A DNA stretch of 64,000 nucleotides from Tamarix chinensis (GCA_030549775.1 CM060177.1:87391236-87455235); one strand, 5' to 3'. Positions 36,273-46,958 are shown, counted from the first letter of the stretch. A program made the numbers and translations. Notes: a model not told the origin generated them from the letters alone.

Positions 36273-36523
36273 CTATTGTTTTACTTATGATCATTGGCCT
36301 CATCACCGTGCACCACCACACCCACCAAGCACCACCATAGCCTGGTGGATCAGCCACCAAGAGCACCCCAACATTCCCCCTCACTATCGTCGGTCATCGC
36401 CGCCGACATCACCTCTTTTCCCTTCTTCTTTCTCTTGTCCGTCACACTTTGCAGAGTGCACAGCCTGTGCACAGCCTAAGCACGGCTGTGCAACACTAAA
36501 AATTTCCTATCGCACAACTGTGT

Positions 36524-36636
36524 AACCTTTGCACTACCTGGCCGTGCGTGATATTTTCTCTCGGCTTGGTGTGCACCGTTGTAGCATAGCCTTGCAACCT
36601 TTGCACCACCTAGCCGTGCATAATATTTTCTCTCAA
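36524..36636 (+). repeat. Direct duplication of about 73 bp in LTR-B
   Basis: AACCTTTGCACTACCTGGCC then GTGCGTGATATTTTCTCTC (36525-36562) recurs as AACCTTTGCACCACCTAGCC then GTGCATAATATTTTCTCTC (36598-36636), with five or six differences. Confidence 0.75.
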
Positions 36637-37374
36637 CCAGGGGCTGTACCGCCTGCTGCACAACCATGTAACTTCCCATTTTCAGCTGTGCACCCCCATT
36701 TTTACCTCCAAACCTTGTCCAAATACCACTAAAGTTTTACCATAGCTCCACCACACATTCCTCTACACTTCCATATAACTCAAGCTTCCCTTTGACTCTG
36801 GTTATTTTCATTTTACCCTCCTCTACCTTAACTTTTCCCTCAATTTTAATCTTCAATCCTAATTGTATCTTATCTTATTTTCGTAGGTGATCTTCTGGTG
36901 ATCTCGAAGGAGTTCTAGGATTTATGTTCATAGAGCTCAATGTCTTTGTTGGTAAGGATACATGTCGTAGCTAGGGTTTTATGTGATACTTGTATTTTTA
37001 TATGTGCTTTTGTGTTGAGTATGTTGTATTGAATAATGTATTTACAGAAATGCTATGAAATGATGTTCTTGAGAGTAATGAAATTATGTAAGTACATATT
37101 AGGGTATAATGTTGGATACAAGATATCTATGGAAAACTGAGGTTATGTACTTTAGATAATGATTAGAAATTTATATATATATATATTAGTATTGGGTTTC
37201 ATAAGGCCTTTGGGAGAATACGATTTTATGGACTACCTTGAGGGTATTATGATCACTTGAGGATAATTACATAGTCGTACTAATGTTGTTCAGTTGTATG
37301 TCTTACACATTTATATGATTTTAGCATGATAATATACAATCAACTCTGAATAAGGTACTAATAATTTAAAGTGA

Positions 37375-37810
37375 AAGATCACGCGAGTTGGGTTGAGGTG
37401 TTTATATGGGTCCATTCCACTGGATAATAATAGTGGCTCGGGTATGTTGTTCCCGAGAGGTGCATCGGTTTGTTCTACAAGATTAAGAATAGTGGGGCCC
37501 CATACTCAACATGAATGAAAATATGATTAAGAGATATAGTATAAACGAAAAGATACTAATGATGTAAAGTGGAAGATTACGTGAGTTAGGACTAAGTTGT
37601 TGAGTCCGTTCCACCGGATAATAATAGTGGCTCAGGTGTGTTGTCCTTGAGAGGTGCTTCAAACTATTCTATCAGTTTAATAATAGTGGCTCAAGAGTAT
37701 TTTACTCTGATAGGTGTTGGGTCCATTCCACCGGATAATAATAGTGGCTTGGGTGTGTTGTCCTCGAAAGGTGTTTCAGACCATTTTATTGGTTTAATAA
37801 TAGTGGAGTT
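37375..37810. repeat. CCGGTGGA repeat blocks of LTR-B
   Basis: Two blocks, each preceded by AGTGAAAGATCACGCGAG or AGTGGAAGATTACGTGAG. Each block alternates TCCACCGGATAATAATAGTG, GCTCAGGTGTGTTGTCC.TGA, GAGGTGCTTCA.AC.ATTCT and GTTTAATAATAGTGG. The first block has one pair of units and the second has two. Confidence 0.85.
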
Positions 37811-38442
37811 TCTGAACTTAAAGTAAATAAAAGATTGGAATATGGTATATCTAATGAAAGACCTAGAATCCATAATTGTCTGGCATTATTTGACTTACAC
37901 ATGTATGATTTTATTATGAGAATTCTTGTATCATGTGTAACCCTACTTGACTGTACCGTTACCTTACTCAACACGTAGCGTACTGATTATCCGTTTTATA
38001 GGTGCTGCTCAATCCAATGAGTACACGACCCAGATATATATGTGTAGGTTGATGAGGACCAGGTGGAAAAATTCGCAGCCTTTGATGCTATATATGTGGA
38101 GGAGTGATTTCTTTTGTATCAGGCTTTTGGGCGTAGAGTCATATTATCTAGATGATAGTTTTATTCGGATACCCCTTTTGGACTCTTAGTTTCATGGGAT
38201 CCTTTTTGTTGTATTTTGGTATTTTAATTGGAGTTGACCTACAAACACTTATTTGATGTTATTAAAAGTTATCTCATTTCTTCCTATCATGTTTTTAAAT
38301 TTTTTAATCGTTTTACCTTGTGATTGATGTAAGGATGGCGGGATAAGCCAGACTTATGTCAATTACGGTGGTAACATCCAACTATTTGATTATACGCTTC
38401 CACTTAATTTTTTTTTTCAGTAGTAAATTTTAGGGTGTTATA

Positions 38443-38930
38443 GTCTCATCCAAGACGGGTTTACTTGTGTGCTTGTTTGTCCTCTTTGTGCAAAGTTGGG
38501 AGAATCAATTTCTTAATGTATTCGATTGAAAATTTTCATTTAGTATGGGTCTTGATTTGGTTTCTTGGTGGATTGATTAAACTTTTTTTAATCTTTATTT
38601 GCTTTTGTTTTGTTGCTAATCTCAATAATTAAGTTTGATTTTATTGCTAAAATATTTTTTCACATTAGTTGATTTTAGTTCTGAAATTGATTTCTTATTA
38701 AATCGTATTCCTTGTTCTTTATATTTTCCTCAAATCAATACTACCTTAGATTTGAAATTTCCCAGTTTTTCATTTTTTTATATGGGAGTTTGTAATTAAC
38801 ATGAACTTAACTAAAAGTTTTGTAAGGGGAGGATTTGATAAGAGAAAAAATTAGGGGCACGGGAGTTAATCATATATGGTTGTGGTGGGGAAGAGAGAGG
38901 AGGTCCTGAGAGAGAGTGTTGAGGGATGTT
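38443..38930. other. Right interior of the long-TIR element
   Basis: Starts with the second GTCTC target copy of LTR-B. AT-rich, no ORF of interest, continues into the right TIR at about 38935. Confidence 0.4.
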
Positions 38931-38934
38931 TTAA

Positions 38935-39210
38935 AATAGTTGGAGTATTTTATGCATATCATATTAAATAATAAGAGTGAAAAGGGTGAGAAAAATTAAG
39001 GGAATAATAATTAATAATAGTGAGGGTAATTTTTTTTTCATAGGATCAAATTCTAAATTTTTTGAAGTATGACAAAGAGTTAATGGGTAATGTAGCTGTG
39101 GGATTATTTGATGTAACCTCAAAGCTTAGAATTATATCATATGTTTTTGAAAACTTAGGTTTATGTTATATTTTTTACTTAAACTCAATATTATATCGTG
39201 TATTTTTCCT
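38935..39210. repeat. Right terminal inverted repeat of the long-TIR element
   Basis: The reverse complement matches 26236-26295 joined to 34475-34640, with some indels. Best stretch: GAGTGAAAAGGGTGAGAAAA to GTGAGGGTAATTTT opposite AAAATTACCCTCAC-type sequence on the left. Confidence 0.55.
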
Positions 39211-39699
39211 AATATTATTGATGAATGGCTTTGGGCTTAGTGGTGTATGGGGTTAAGGGTACAATGATAAAAGTACATCTATTAAATATTTAAAATATAA
39301 ATGGTCATTATTAAAATATTTTTCTCTTTGTTTTATAATATAACAGATATTAGATTTTTTTATGTATATTACTAAGTATTAAAATTTGTAAACAAAGTCA
39401 TATACTATTCCTAATATATTCTTATACTTTTTGATACTTTTCATAATAAGGTTTTATATTATGAGAGGAAAAAGGGATAAAATTGTAAAGGTTTTTCTTT
39501 TAGTTGTAGAAAGGATTTGTTGCATTCTCCTTTCACTCCAGTTTATTATAACTGGGAGTTCCCTACACAGGACTTGAGTTTTGTTCTACATTTAGGTTAG
39601 TATAATAAATATCATACTAGGAGAAGTTATGAATATCTCACACGTGGAACTTAATGTAGCTGCTGTCCCTTTTTTTATTATTATATATATATAGCTTTG

Positions 39700-42637
39700 G
39701 TATGAAATTAATGCAATTTTATTTAAGAGTAAGTTGTTACAATTTTTGTTTTGAATGGAGATGATTAATACATCAATTTGGTGTTTAAAACCCTGTTTTT
39801 AAAAACCTTGAGATATGTTCTAAAACTAAAATTTAAACCTTATGATAGTTGCTTACAAATCTATAGGTTATGGGAATATTATCATATTTTTCTATGCTAC
39901 TGATTTATCTTGGTTTTAATTTATATTAGGCATGTTTTTAAGACTATAAATACCTAAGATAAAAAGGGAGTAAAGCTAGAAAGGTGTAGGTTTAAGAAAT
40001 TTGACCTAAATTTGTTTTTATGAGTTTATCATGATTCTTAAACTTGTGTTTTCTTAATGTTTATGAGATCTAACTTTAGATCTTGTTTTTTTTACTATTT
40101 TCTAGATCATCACATTATTACAAATAATAAACAAAAATTAGTACACAAAATGAAGATTAGAGTTAGCTAAGTTGTGATAGGTTTTTAGGCCTTGTAGATC
40201 CATTTCTTTTCATATTTTGTACTAGTTTTGTAACCAATCTGCAAGTTTGATTTCCCAGCCTTCAACCACATCCACCATAGCCAAACCAACCCTTTGGCCT
40301 CCTCTACCAATCCCCACCCCTTAGCAATGTCTCAAACTGTCATTGTTGCCCTTATTCCTTCGGCACTAACCACCGAACTACACCCACTACCTTTGGCAAA
40401 ACTCACTAAAAACCCCTACCTCCCTTATGCCTACTCCACTATTGTAACCCCAACCCTTCAGAATTTTTTTCCATTCCACAACCCCTAGCAATGATGGTAG
40501 ATGCTATTGCTACCTCCTTATTTTTCTAATTCAACAGGTCCTCTCCTTGTTGTAGCAAGTTTGGCTGAGACTCATTTGAACCTTGTTTCAGTTTTTCTCC
40601 AATCCTTTCACTCTATATTACCTTAAATTTTCATTAATTATATCATTAAGTTATAATGGCGGTTAATTTCTATTTATTAGGTGTTTTTTGGAGGTTTTGG
40701 AGAAAGCGGGATAGGATATGTGCTTAGAGACCAATGCCTTTTTTCATAAAGATACTAGTCATTGTTTATGTTTTTGTGTTAAATTTCATGTATGATTATG
40801 TGTATTACAATGTTGTTATTACTATGTTGTTAAACGTATGTTTTTAATGTCATGTTATGAGAAAATGATATTATATGGTGAAAAATGAGTAAGATGAGGA
40901 GCATGCGATATTGTTACAATAAGTACTATGTGGAAGTTATGATATATGGTATTGTCATATGGATTTGATATATTATGATAGTTAAGAAATGATGATATTT
41001 AATATGTATGGTGATAAATGGAGTATTTAAACATATTGATGCAAAACATATAAGGTTTTCATGAAATAAGGGCTTTTGGTTACCTTCAAGGGTAATTTGG
41101 TCAATATGGGTTTAATATGGAAAATTTGATATTTTAATATGTTATATGATTTAAAATATGCTAAGGATATCATGTGAAATATTTTGAGTAATTATGGGTA
41201 TAATAACCCTAAAATGGCGACATTAATATCGCATGTGCGAAAATTTAGATTAAGATTATGATTTTTGGATATTTTGTTAATAACAGTATTTTAGGAAGGT
41301 ATACTGAATTTTGTAATGATAAGAGTCTTATGGTAAACGTTATGATGTACTTATGAAATTAGAGTTTTGTAACCGTTATGAATAATAACTCTTGAAATAG
41401 AGGTGTTATGGCATGTGTAAGACATTAGGAATTGGCCTTGATTTTTGGGTATATTTATAATAATAATATTTGAGGAAGATATACTAAATTTGGTGGATAA
41501 AAGAGCAATAGGGAAGTAGTTATTCCAAATATGTGAAATTAGGGTTTCTTAGGAAGTTTTAGATCTACATCCTTGAGAAAGACATTGATATCTATATGTT
41601 TGTACTTTGCTTGCTTCAATTATGTGTTGAAAATATCAAATCAATCATTAATAAGACATTAATAATTTAAAGTGAAAGATCACGTGATTTGGGTAGAGAT
41701 GTTTTATGAGTCTGTTCCACCGATTGATGATAGTGACTTAGATTTTTTTTTTCTTTCTGAGAGGTGCATCAATCCATTTCAATAGATTAAGAAAAGTGAG
41801 ACCCTATAATAAAAAAATTATAATATTACTTGATATAAGTAACTAATGGATAAGACATTAATTACTTAAAGTGAAAGATTATGTAAGTCACGACTAAGGT
41901 GTTGTGTCAGTGCAACTGGGTAATAATAGTGGCTAAGGTGTGTTCTTCCTTGAGAGGTGTTTCTGACCGTTCCATCTACTTTTGAATAGTGGGACCTCTA
42001 AAATCAAGGTAAATAAAATATTGAAATATGTAATATCTAATAATGAGAGATGGATCGCTAATTACCATAAATTGTTTTATGTACCTCGCATGTATGCTTA
42101 TTTTTCTGTTGTGAATTTATGTAATTATCTTTATCCCTTAGTTAACTCTATTGTCACCTTACTCCGTATATAGCGTACTGACAATTCTTTTCATGGGTGC
42201 TACTCATTCCCACAAGTAAATGACCCGGATGTTTATGTGCAGGTCAATGATGACCTAGTGGATGATTTTGTAGCTTATGATGCTATATGTGGGAGGGAGT
42301 GACATTATGTATCAGAGTTTTTGGGCACAGAATCATGTTATTTGGATGATATTTTTACCCAGATAACTTTTTGAACTCTTAGATTCATGGTATTCCTTTT
42401 GTTTGTATTTTTAGATATTGTACTCGGAGATAATCTTCAACTTATACTCATGTTATGAAGTTGCTCTCGTTTTCTAATTATCATATTTTACATTCTAATT
42501 ATTTTTTTCCTGTGATTGGCGCAAGGTTGGTTTAGTAATCCAGACTTGTGTCAATTATGACAGTAACACCCAACTATTTTGGCATTATGCTTATACTATA
42601 AACTAAAATTTTTAGTAATAAAATTTGAGGTGTTACA
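39700..42637 (+). mobile_element. LTR-C: diverged LTR of the same family, 5' end uncertain
   Basis: The 3' end AATTTGAGGTGTTACA at 42637 and the preceding segment (AGCGTACTGACAATTCTTTT, GGTCAATGATGACC, CCTGTGATTGGCGCAAGG) match LTR-B at the same spacing. Two CCGGTGGA-type blocks lie at 41660-42000. A pyrimidine-rich block lies at 40250-40500 and a possible TATA box (CTATAAATACC) near 39950. No TGTAATACCC start was found at the expected place; the given start is an estimate. Confidence 0.6.
41660..42000. repeat. Repeat blocks of LTR-C
   Basis: Two blocks start with AAAGTGAAAGATCACGTGAT (palindrome TCACGTGA at 41680-41687) and AAAGTGAAAGATTATGTAAG. The units are decayed: TGTTCCACCGATTGATGATA, GAGAGGTGCATCAATCCATT, CAACTGGGTAATAATAGTGG and GAGAGGTGTTTCTGACCGTT. 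Confidence 0.75.
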
Positions 42638-43240
42638 AAGTATATGCAACTGTATAAATTTAGGTGCATCGAATGTATATTGATATATGTTTCATTACTA
42701 ACTTAGATATCAAATGGGATCCATAATTAGACTTTGGGTCCTCTTTAATTGATATCTTTGATTTTCTTACATGTTGGGATTGATATATAAATAGATTCTC
42801 ATTAAATATGATATTGGTCATGAGTTTATAAGGGTCTATGCTAGTCCTTTAATTAAACTTATGGGGTAGACTCCAGGGCTGGTCTTGAATAAAAAGTGGT
42901 CTGGTGGGAATTATAAAATGTGAGCCAATTTTATTTTATTTTTACATTGTTATATCTTCTCAAAATTCAAGGTAATATTCTTGATATTTTTAATGCCACT
43001 AAATCCATAAATATAAAAAACCAAAACTTAAATTATACATATTTTGAGACATTACAAATTATAATAAACTTGTTTTAGATAGATGATTATTAATTCATCC
43101 CATATAGTATTCAATTACTAATTTAATAGTTATAATTTTCATATTTAGGCTCAGCAATAGATTTTCTTTGAGCATGTAGACGTTTGATAAAACTAGGTAT
43201 TTAACTATATATATATATAGGGACATATCTACCTAGATAT
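42638..43240. other. AT-rich intergenic DNA
   Basis: No gene or known repeat family recognised. Confidence 0.5.
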
Positions 43241-43760
43241 ACATTTTATGGTGAGAACTGAGAACCATCTTAATTTTTAAGCTACTTACAACAGCTTCTA
43301 CTACCTAATGCGACTAGTTTCTAAAATCTATTGTTTATAGTTTCCATTATTTTTTTTTCTTAGCACTCAAATGCTATAGTTTCTTAAAAGACTTATAATA
43401 CTTTTTTTCATCTATTGGAAATAGTTTCCACCACATATTATGGATAGTTTTCTAATATAAAATATAAATAACTAATATTTATAAAAATGCTATAGTTTTT
43501 TTAGTATTTAATTTTCTGAAAAACTTATAATAGTTTATTCTACCTACTGAAAGTAGTTTCTACTACGTATTGCAGATAATTTTTAAACCTAAAATATAAA
43601 TATAAAATATCTATAAAAATGACAATATTTTTTTTTATAACACTCAAATACTATAATTTTTTGAATTATTTATAGTAATTTTTTTTATCTATTAATAGTA
43701 ATTTCTACCATCTACTTTGGATAGTTTCTTCAATTGAGAGTATTATTCTAAGTTTTCAAG
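43241..43760. repeat. Diverged tandem repeat, period about 130-150 bp
   Basis: Three to four copies of a pattern: CACTCAAATGCTATAGTTTC, ACTTATAATA, a T run, ATCTATTGGAAATAGTTTCC, ACCACATATTATGGATAGTT, then AAAATATAAATA. Later copies read TACCTACTGAAAGTAGTTTC and CACTCAAATACTATAATTTT. Confidence 0.55.
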
Positions 43761-44217
43761 CTAATTCTTATTAAATATTCCATGCACAACCCGTACGCAG
43801 CTACAAGGACATATATATATATATATATTATATTCTGTAATGGAAGCATAATTTTTTTTTTATAGATTTAATGTATTAGTATTTTAAAAATGTTTTATAT
43901 CTCCTAATTGTTGACATCTTCATATTACGTTTTATACAATATTATTACTCGAAAAAGAGTGAAAGTACGTGGCTTTGTTGGTTTCGTATTTTGAGTCTTA
44001 TGCTAAAAAAAAAAATCAAAACATTTGCTAAGCAGTGGGCCCTATCCCCTATGTGTCTCGAAACTAAAACAAATTGATAGCAAGCAGGCTAACACGGAGA
44101 CCTGGACTCGGGTGGGGTGTAAATTGTCAACACAATCTTACCGACTGACTAATTAAATTGTTAAGCAGCATAATTTTTTTTGAATATTATATATTATTAC
44201 TATTCAAAATATAAAAA
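43761..44217. other. AT-rich intergenic DNA
   Basis: TA run at 43812-43829; no gene recognised. Confidence 0.4.
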
Positions 44218-44310
44218 TTTGAGGCTCTCTTTCATTAGAGTCCTTGTACGATGGCACCTCCGGCACCGTCCTAGGGCTGCCTTTGGTAGAATCTCAAGCC
44301 CTAAAAATTG

Positions 44311-44330
44311 GTATCAAAGTCAAGTCCAAA
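44311..44330 (+). other. Possible retrotransposon primer-binding-site relic
   Basis: TTGGTATCAAAGTCAAGT resembles the plant LTR-retrotransposon site complementary to initiator Met tRNA (TGGTATCAGAGC) with one or two changes. The preceding GC-richer stretch (44230-44310) could be the end of an LTR. No LTR pair or ORFs were found, so this is weak. Confidence 0.25.
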
Positions 44331-44343
44331 ATGTGTCATGTAG

Positions 44344-44519
44344 GTGAGTTATTTTAAGGATATATATCTAAAAGTAAACCAAACATAACGGTTCTACGGT
44401 AATGATGGATGACGGACGTGTCGTCTGGGGGGTGAGTTATTTTAAGGATATATATCTTAAAGTAAACCAAACATAACGGTTCTACGGTAATGATGGATGA
44501 CGGACGTTGTCGTTTGGGG
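44344..44519 (+). repeat. Tandem duplication, 88 bp x 2
   Basis: GTGAGTTATTTTAAGGATAT starts at 44344 and again at 44432. Both copies run through AACCAAACATAACGGTTCTA and GATGACGGACG, with only a few differences, so the duplication is recent. Confidence 0.9.
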
Positions 44520-45083
44520 GGAGTTTAAGAATCGTAGTAGATAATAATATGGATTTCCTTCGATGAGAGATGTCATCGTGTACAAAGTTAGGATGTTGAT
44601 CTTTTATATTATAATCGCAAATCTGAATACCGCAATCCCATGCACATGCCAACATTAAGTCCTTATTTGGTTTTACTTATTTTTAATAACTACTTTTAAA
44701 TTAAAATTATTTTTAAAAATCTACTTTTCAAAAAGTGCTTTGATAAGTAAAATATATGTTTGTTTTTACTTTTATTATATAAGTAATTAATACTAAAAAA
44801 TTACTTATGGTACCTTATTAGTATTTGGTTTTTATTTTTTTTTATAAATTTACTTTTTATTTTTCATCTTTAATTTTTATCTTCCTATACATATATTTTG
44901 ATAATAATTATTATATAAATTATATAATATTAAATATTAAAAAACACATAAAATATTAAAAAAGTATAAAAAATATAGAGATATTATAAAGTACTAAATA
45001 TTATAAAATAAAAATTATAAACTTATTAAAAAAATTTATAGATAATAATCGACAAGCAGAATTAATAGATATCATCGCCTTCA

Positions 45084-45440
45084 CTCAACAAAATCAGAGA
45101 ATTTGCTGGGCCATTGCTTCCTGCAATCGACAAGCAGAATTAATAGATAATAATCAAAAGAGAAGATGATACGAATGAAATGGGAACAAAAATTTATTCC
45201 GGGGACGGACGCCGACGGGACCGACCTCTCAAAGATGACAAAGATAGGAGAGAGGAGGAGGAAGGTAGAAAAAGAGGAGAAAGCAACGAGAGAGAGAGGG
45301 TTAAGGTTTAGAGACATAAGATAATCTAACAACAACGCATTCCCTGCATATATAAACTGTACACCGATCAACCCTCCTACTATCACTCCATCTTCAATCG
45401 ATAACGCTCGATTCTTTCTCAAATTATCTGTCATATTCAT
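45084..45440 (-). pseudogene. WAT1/EamA-type membrane transporter, 5' fragment (exon 1 and part of exon 2)
   Basis: Exon 1 (45440-45226) starts with ATG and reads SIEDGVIVGGLIGVQFIYAG then NALLLDYLMSLNLNPLSLVA and FSTFLLLSPIFVIFE, the first two membrane helices of WAT1-related (plant drug/metabolite exporter, EamA) proteins. The intron is 45225-45121, with GT at the donor and TTGCAG at the acceptor. Splicing gives FERKQWP, a junction typical of this family. Exon 2 ends after PSKFSDFVE at a TGA (about 45084), where homology stops. Most of the roughly 350-residue protein is absent. The fragment sits inside the Harbinger-like element and diverges from the LysM fragment. Confidence 0.7.
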
Positions 45441-45585
45441 CCTCCTTACTCTCTCGCCCCCTTCCCCTCTTTAACTCCCTGCCTCCAATTAATTCCCTCT
45501 GTTTTTGCTAATCCTCCTCCTCTGTCCTGCGTGCGGGGGGCCCCGGCCTGCTGGGTTTTGAGTTTCTACTGGCTTCTATGTTTTC

Positions 45586-46029
45586 ATGAGCGGTCAATTG
45601 CCATTTTCTTATGGAACGTCCGTCCGGTGGTACTGGATTTTGAAGGAGAATAGGAAGAATAACCTCCCCCCGTCGACGCCACCAAACACCACAATCAAAG
45701 CCGAACAATCGATCAAGATCTCGTTCCCCTGCCTCTGCCGCGGCGGGAAAGGAGTGTCGGCGAAACGGTCGATTTATTCCGTGGTCAAGGACGACGGGCT
45801 GTATCACATCACCGTCGAGGTTTTCTCCGGGTTGTCGTCCGTCGATATGATCGCGGAGTACAACGGGATCAAAAACAGGAACTTGATCGAGGTCGGCCAG
45901 AAGCTGTGGGTGCCTTTGCCCTGTAGTTGTGATTCGGTTGGTAGTGAAGGGGTCGTGCACTTCGGGTACGCTGTGCCGGTAGGGGGTGTTTGTCGCGTCT
46001 GTTCTCAGTTTACCAGAATAGAGAAATAG
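45586..46029 (+). pseudogene. LysM-domain (LYM2/CEBiP-like) gene fragment
   Basis: The open frame of 147 codons contains NNLPPSTPPNTTIKAEQSIK, ISFPCLCRGGKGVSAKRSIY, SGLSSVDMIAEYNGIKNRNL and IEVGQKLWVPLPCSCDSVGS, then GVVHFGYAVPVGG. This is the segment linking LysM1 to LysM2 of plant LysM proteins that bind chitin at the cell surface, including the paired Cys motifs (PCLC, PCSC). No signal peptide is present, and homology ends after YAVP at GTAGGG, a possible splice donor, so what follows is intron read-through. It is a captured partial gene, not a functional receptor. It lies inside the Harbinger-like element. Confidence 0.72.
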
Positions 46030-46312
46030 ACGCGGGGGTGGGGGAAATGAACGAATTTTTTTTAAAAAAAAGTACCGTGCCGCAAGGTTATAGTATTGTA
46101 TAAGTAGTTTGGAAAAGTAGATAAAAATTACTTACAGGTTATTACTTTTAAAAAGTAATTTTTTCTAATAACTTTTTTATAATTACTTATTAAAAGTAAA
46201 ACCAAACACTTATTTTTATCTATAATTACTTTTTATAATTAATTATCTAAAAAACTACTTTTCCTAAGTAAAACCAAACAAGCACTAAATTATCCTCGGG
46301 CCGATGAATTTT

Positions 46313-46958
46313 TAGGGATAACAATGGATCGGATCAGGATCGGATCTAACTAAATTTAGATTTAGACTTATTTATATTATCTAAATTCAGATTTGATTTA
46401 GATCCATCAGGTCTTAAAAGTTTAGATCCAAGTTTATTAGATAAACAGATCCTAAATGATTCATAAATAGGTTCAACTATTTTTGAAAAAAATTATTAAT
46501 AATCTATACAAATATAAATATATTTATGTTTTATATAGTTTAATATATATTTTTTGTTAAGAAAATCATCCGAGTGAAAAAAATAAACATTTCAAAATAG
46601 TTACGATAACTTTTTAAATAGTATTTTAATATTTTTAGAATACAATATTATACATATTACTTATAAAGTAAATATACAAAAATAAAGTTAAAAAAATAAA
46701 TAAGGAACTCAAATAAGATTATGACAATAATGACAAACATAATATTAGTATGTATTTATATATGTATATATACTAAACGGATCTGGCAGGTCGGGTTTGA
46801 GTCTAAAATTACTGAACCCAAACCTAAAACTATTTAGATACATATGGACTCAGACCCAACCCAAATCCATTGGATCCAAAAATTATGGACCTAGAGCCGT
46901 TAAAAATGAGTCGGATCTAGTGGATTTGGGTTGAATCTGGAACCCATTATCATCCTTA
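46313..46958 (+). mobile_element. MITE, 646 bp, TAGGGATGGCAATGG family, copy 1
   Basis: The left end is TAGGGATAACAATGGATCGG. The reverse complement of the right end is TAAGGATGATAATGGGTTCC. It is similar throughout, in inverted orientation, to 54196-54841, which has the same length. Shared interior words include GGATCTGG.. and TTTTGTTAAGAAAATCATCC opposite GGATTTTTTTAACAAAAAAT. No ORF. The flanks of this copy show no clear target duplication. Confidence 0.75.

Larger units (their letters stand above)
35483..38442 (+). mobile_element. LTR-B: solo LTR (2960 bp) with perfect 5-bp target duplication
   Basis: It begins TGTAATACCCTAAATTTTTT and ends AAATTTTAGGGTGTTATA. GTCTC flanks both sides (35478-35482 and 38443-38447). 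It has no coding domains, so it is a solo LTR. In order it holds: an AT-rich start, a CT-rich tract with a TATA box (36167), a CTT microsatellite, a GC-rich block with an internal 73-bp duplication, two CCGGTGGA repeat blocks, and a 3' part shared with LTR-A and LTR-C (AGCGTACTGATTATCC; GACCTACAAACACTT; GTGATTGATGTAAGG). Same family as LTR-A, opposite orientation. Confidence 0.88.
26230..39215. mobile_element. Long-TIR (Mutator-like) element, split by LTR-A and LTR-B
   Basis: Sequence left of LTR-A (about 26236-26295) plus sequence right of it (34475-34640) aligns, inverted, with 38935-39210. Matched words include GATATAACATTGAGTTTA versus GATATAATATTGAGTTTA, CCAAATAACCCTACAACTAC versus TCAAATAATCCCACAGCTAC, and TTTACCCTCACCTATATTAC versus ATTACCCTCACTATTATTAA. 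The TIRs are therefore about 220-280 bp, which suggests a Mutator-like non-autonomous element. Without the nested insertions the element would be about 1.9 kb. The interior (34650-35482 and 38443-38930) has no ORF. The exact ends and a 9-bp target duplication were not resolved. Confidence 0.5.
44659..46285. mobile_element. PIF/Harbinger-like element (1627 bp) carrying two host-gene fragments
   Basis: The left end is GTCCTTATTTGGTTTTACTT. The reverse complement of the right end is GTGCTTGTTTGGTTTTACTT. TAA lies directly outside both ends (44656-44658 and 46286-46288), the 3-bp TWA target preference of PIF/Harbinger elements. Subterminal regions on both sides carry many AAAAGTAATTA/TAATTACTTTT words. 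The middle (about 45080-46030) is of different, GC-richer composition and holds a transporter fragment (minus) and a LysM fragment (plus), placed head to head. No transposase is present, so it must have been mobilised in trans. The superfamily assignment rests on TIR and TSD only. Confidence 0.7.

Noticed and set aside
39065..42642. AAGTA on both sides as a target duplication for LTR-C
   Set aside because: The left AAGTA is followed by TGACAAAG, not the family start TGTAAYACCC, and lies in the TIR of another element. A 5-base match is likely by chance.
45508..45960. 150-codon minus-strand frame opposite the LysM fragment
   Set aside because: It is the shadow of the LysM coding strand and has no domain, whereas the plus strand has clear LysM motifs.
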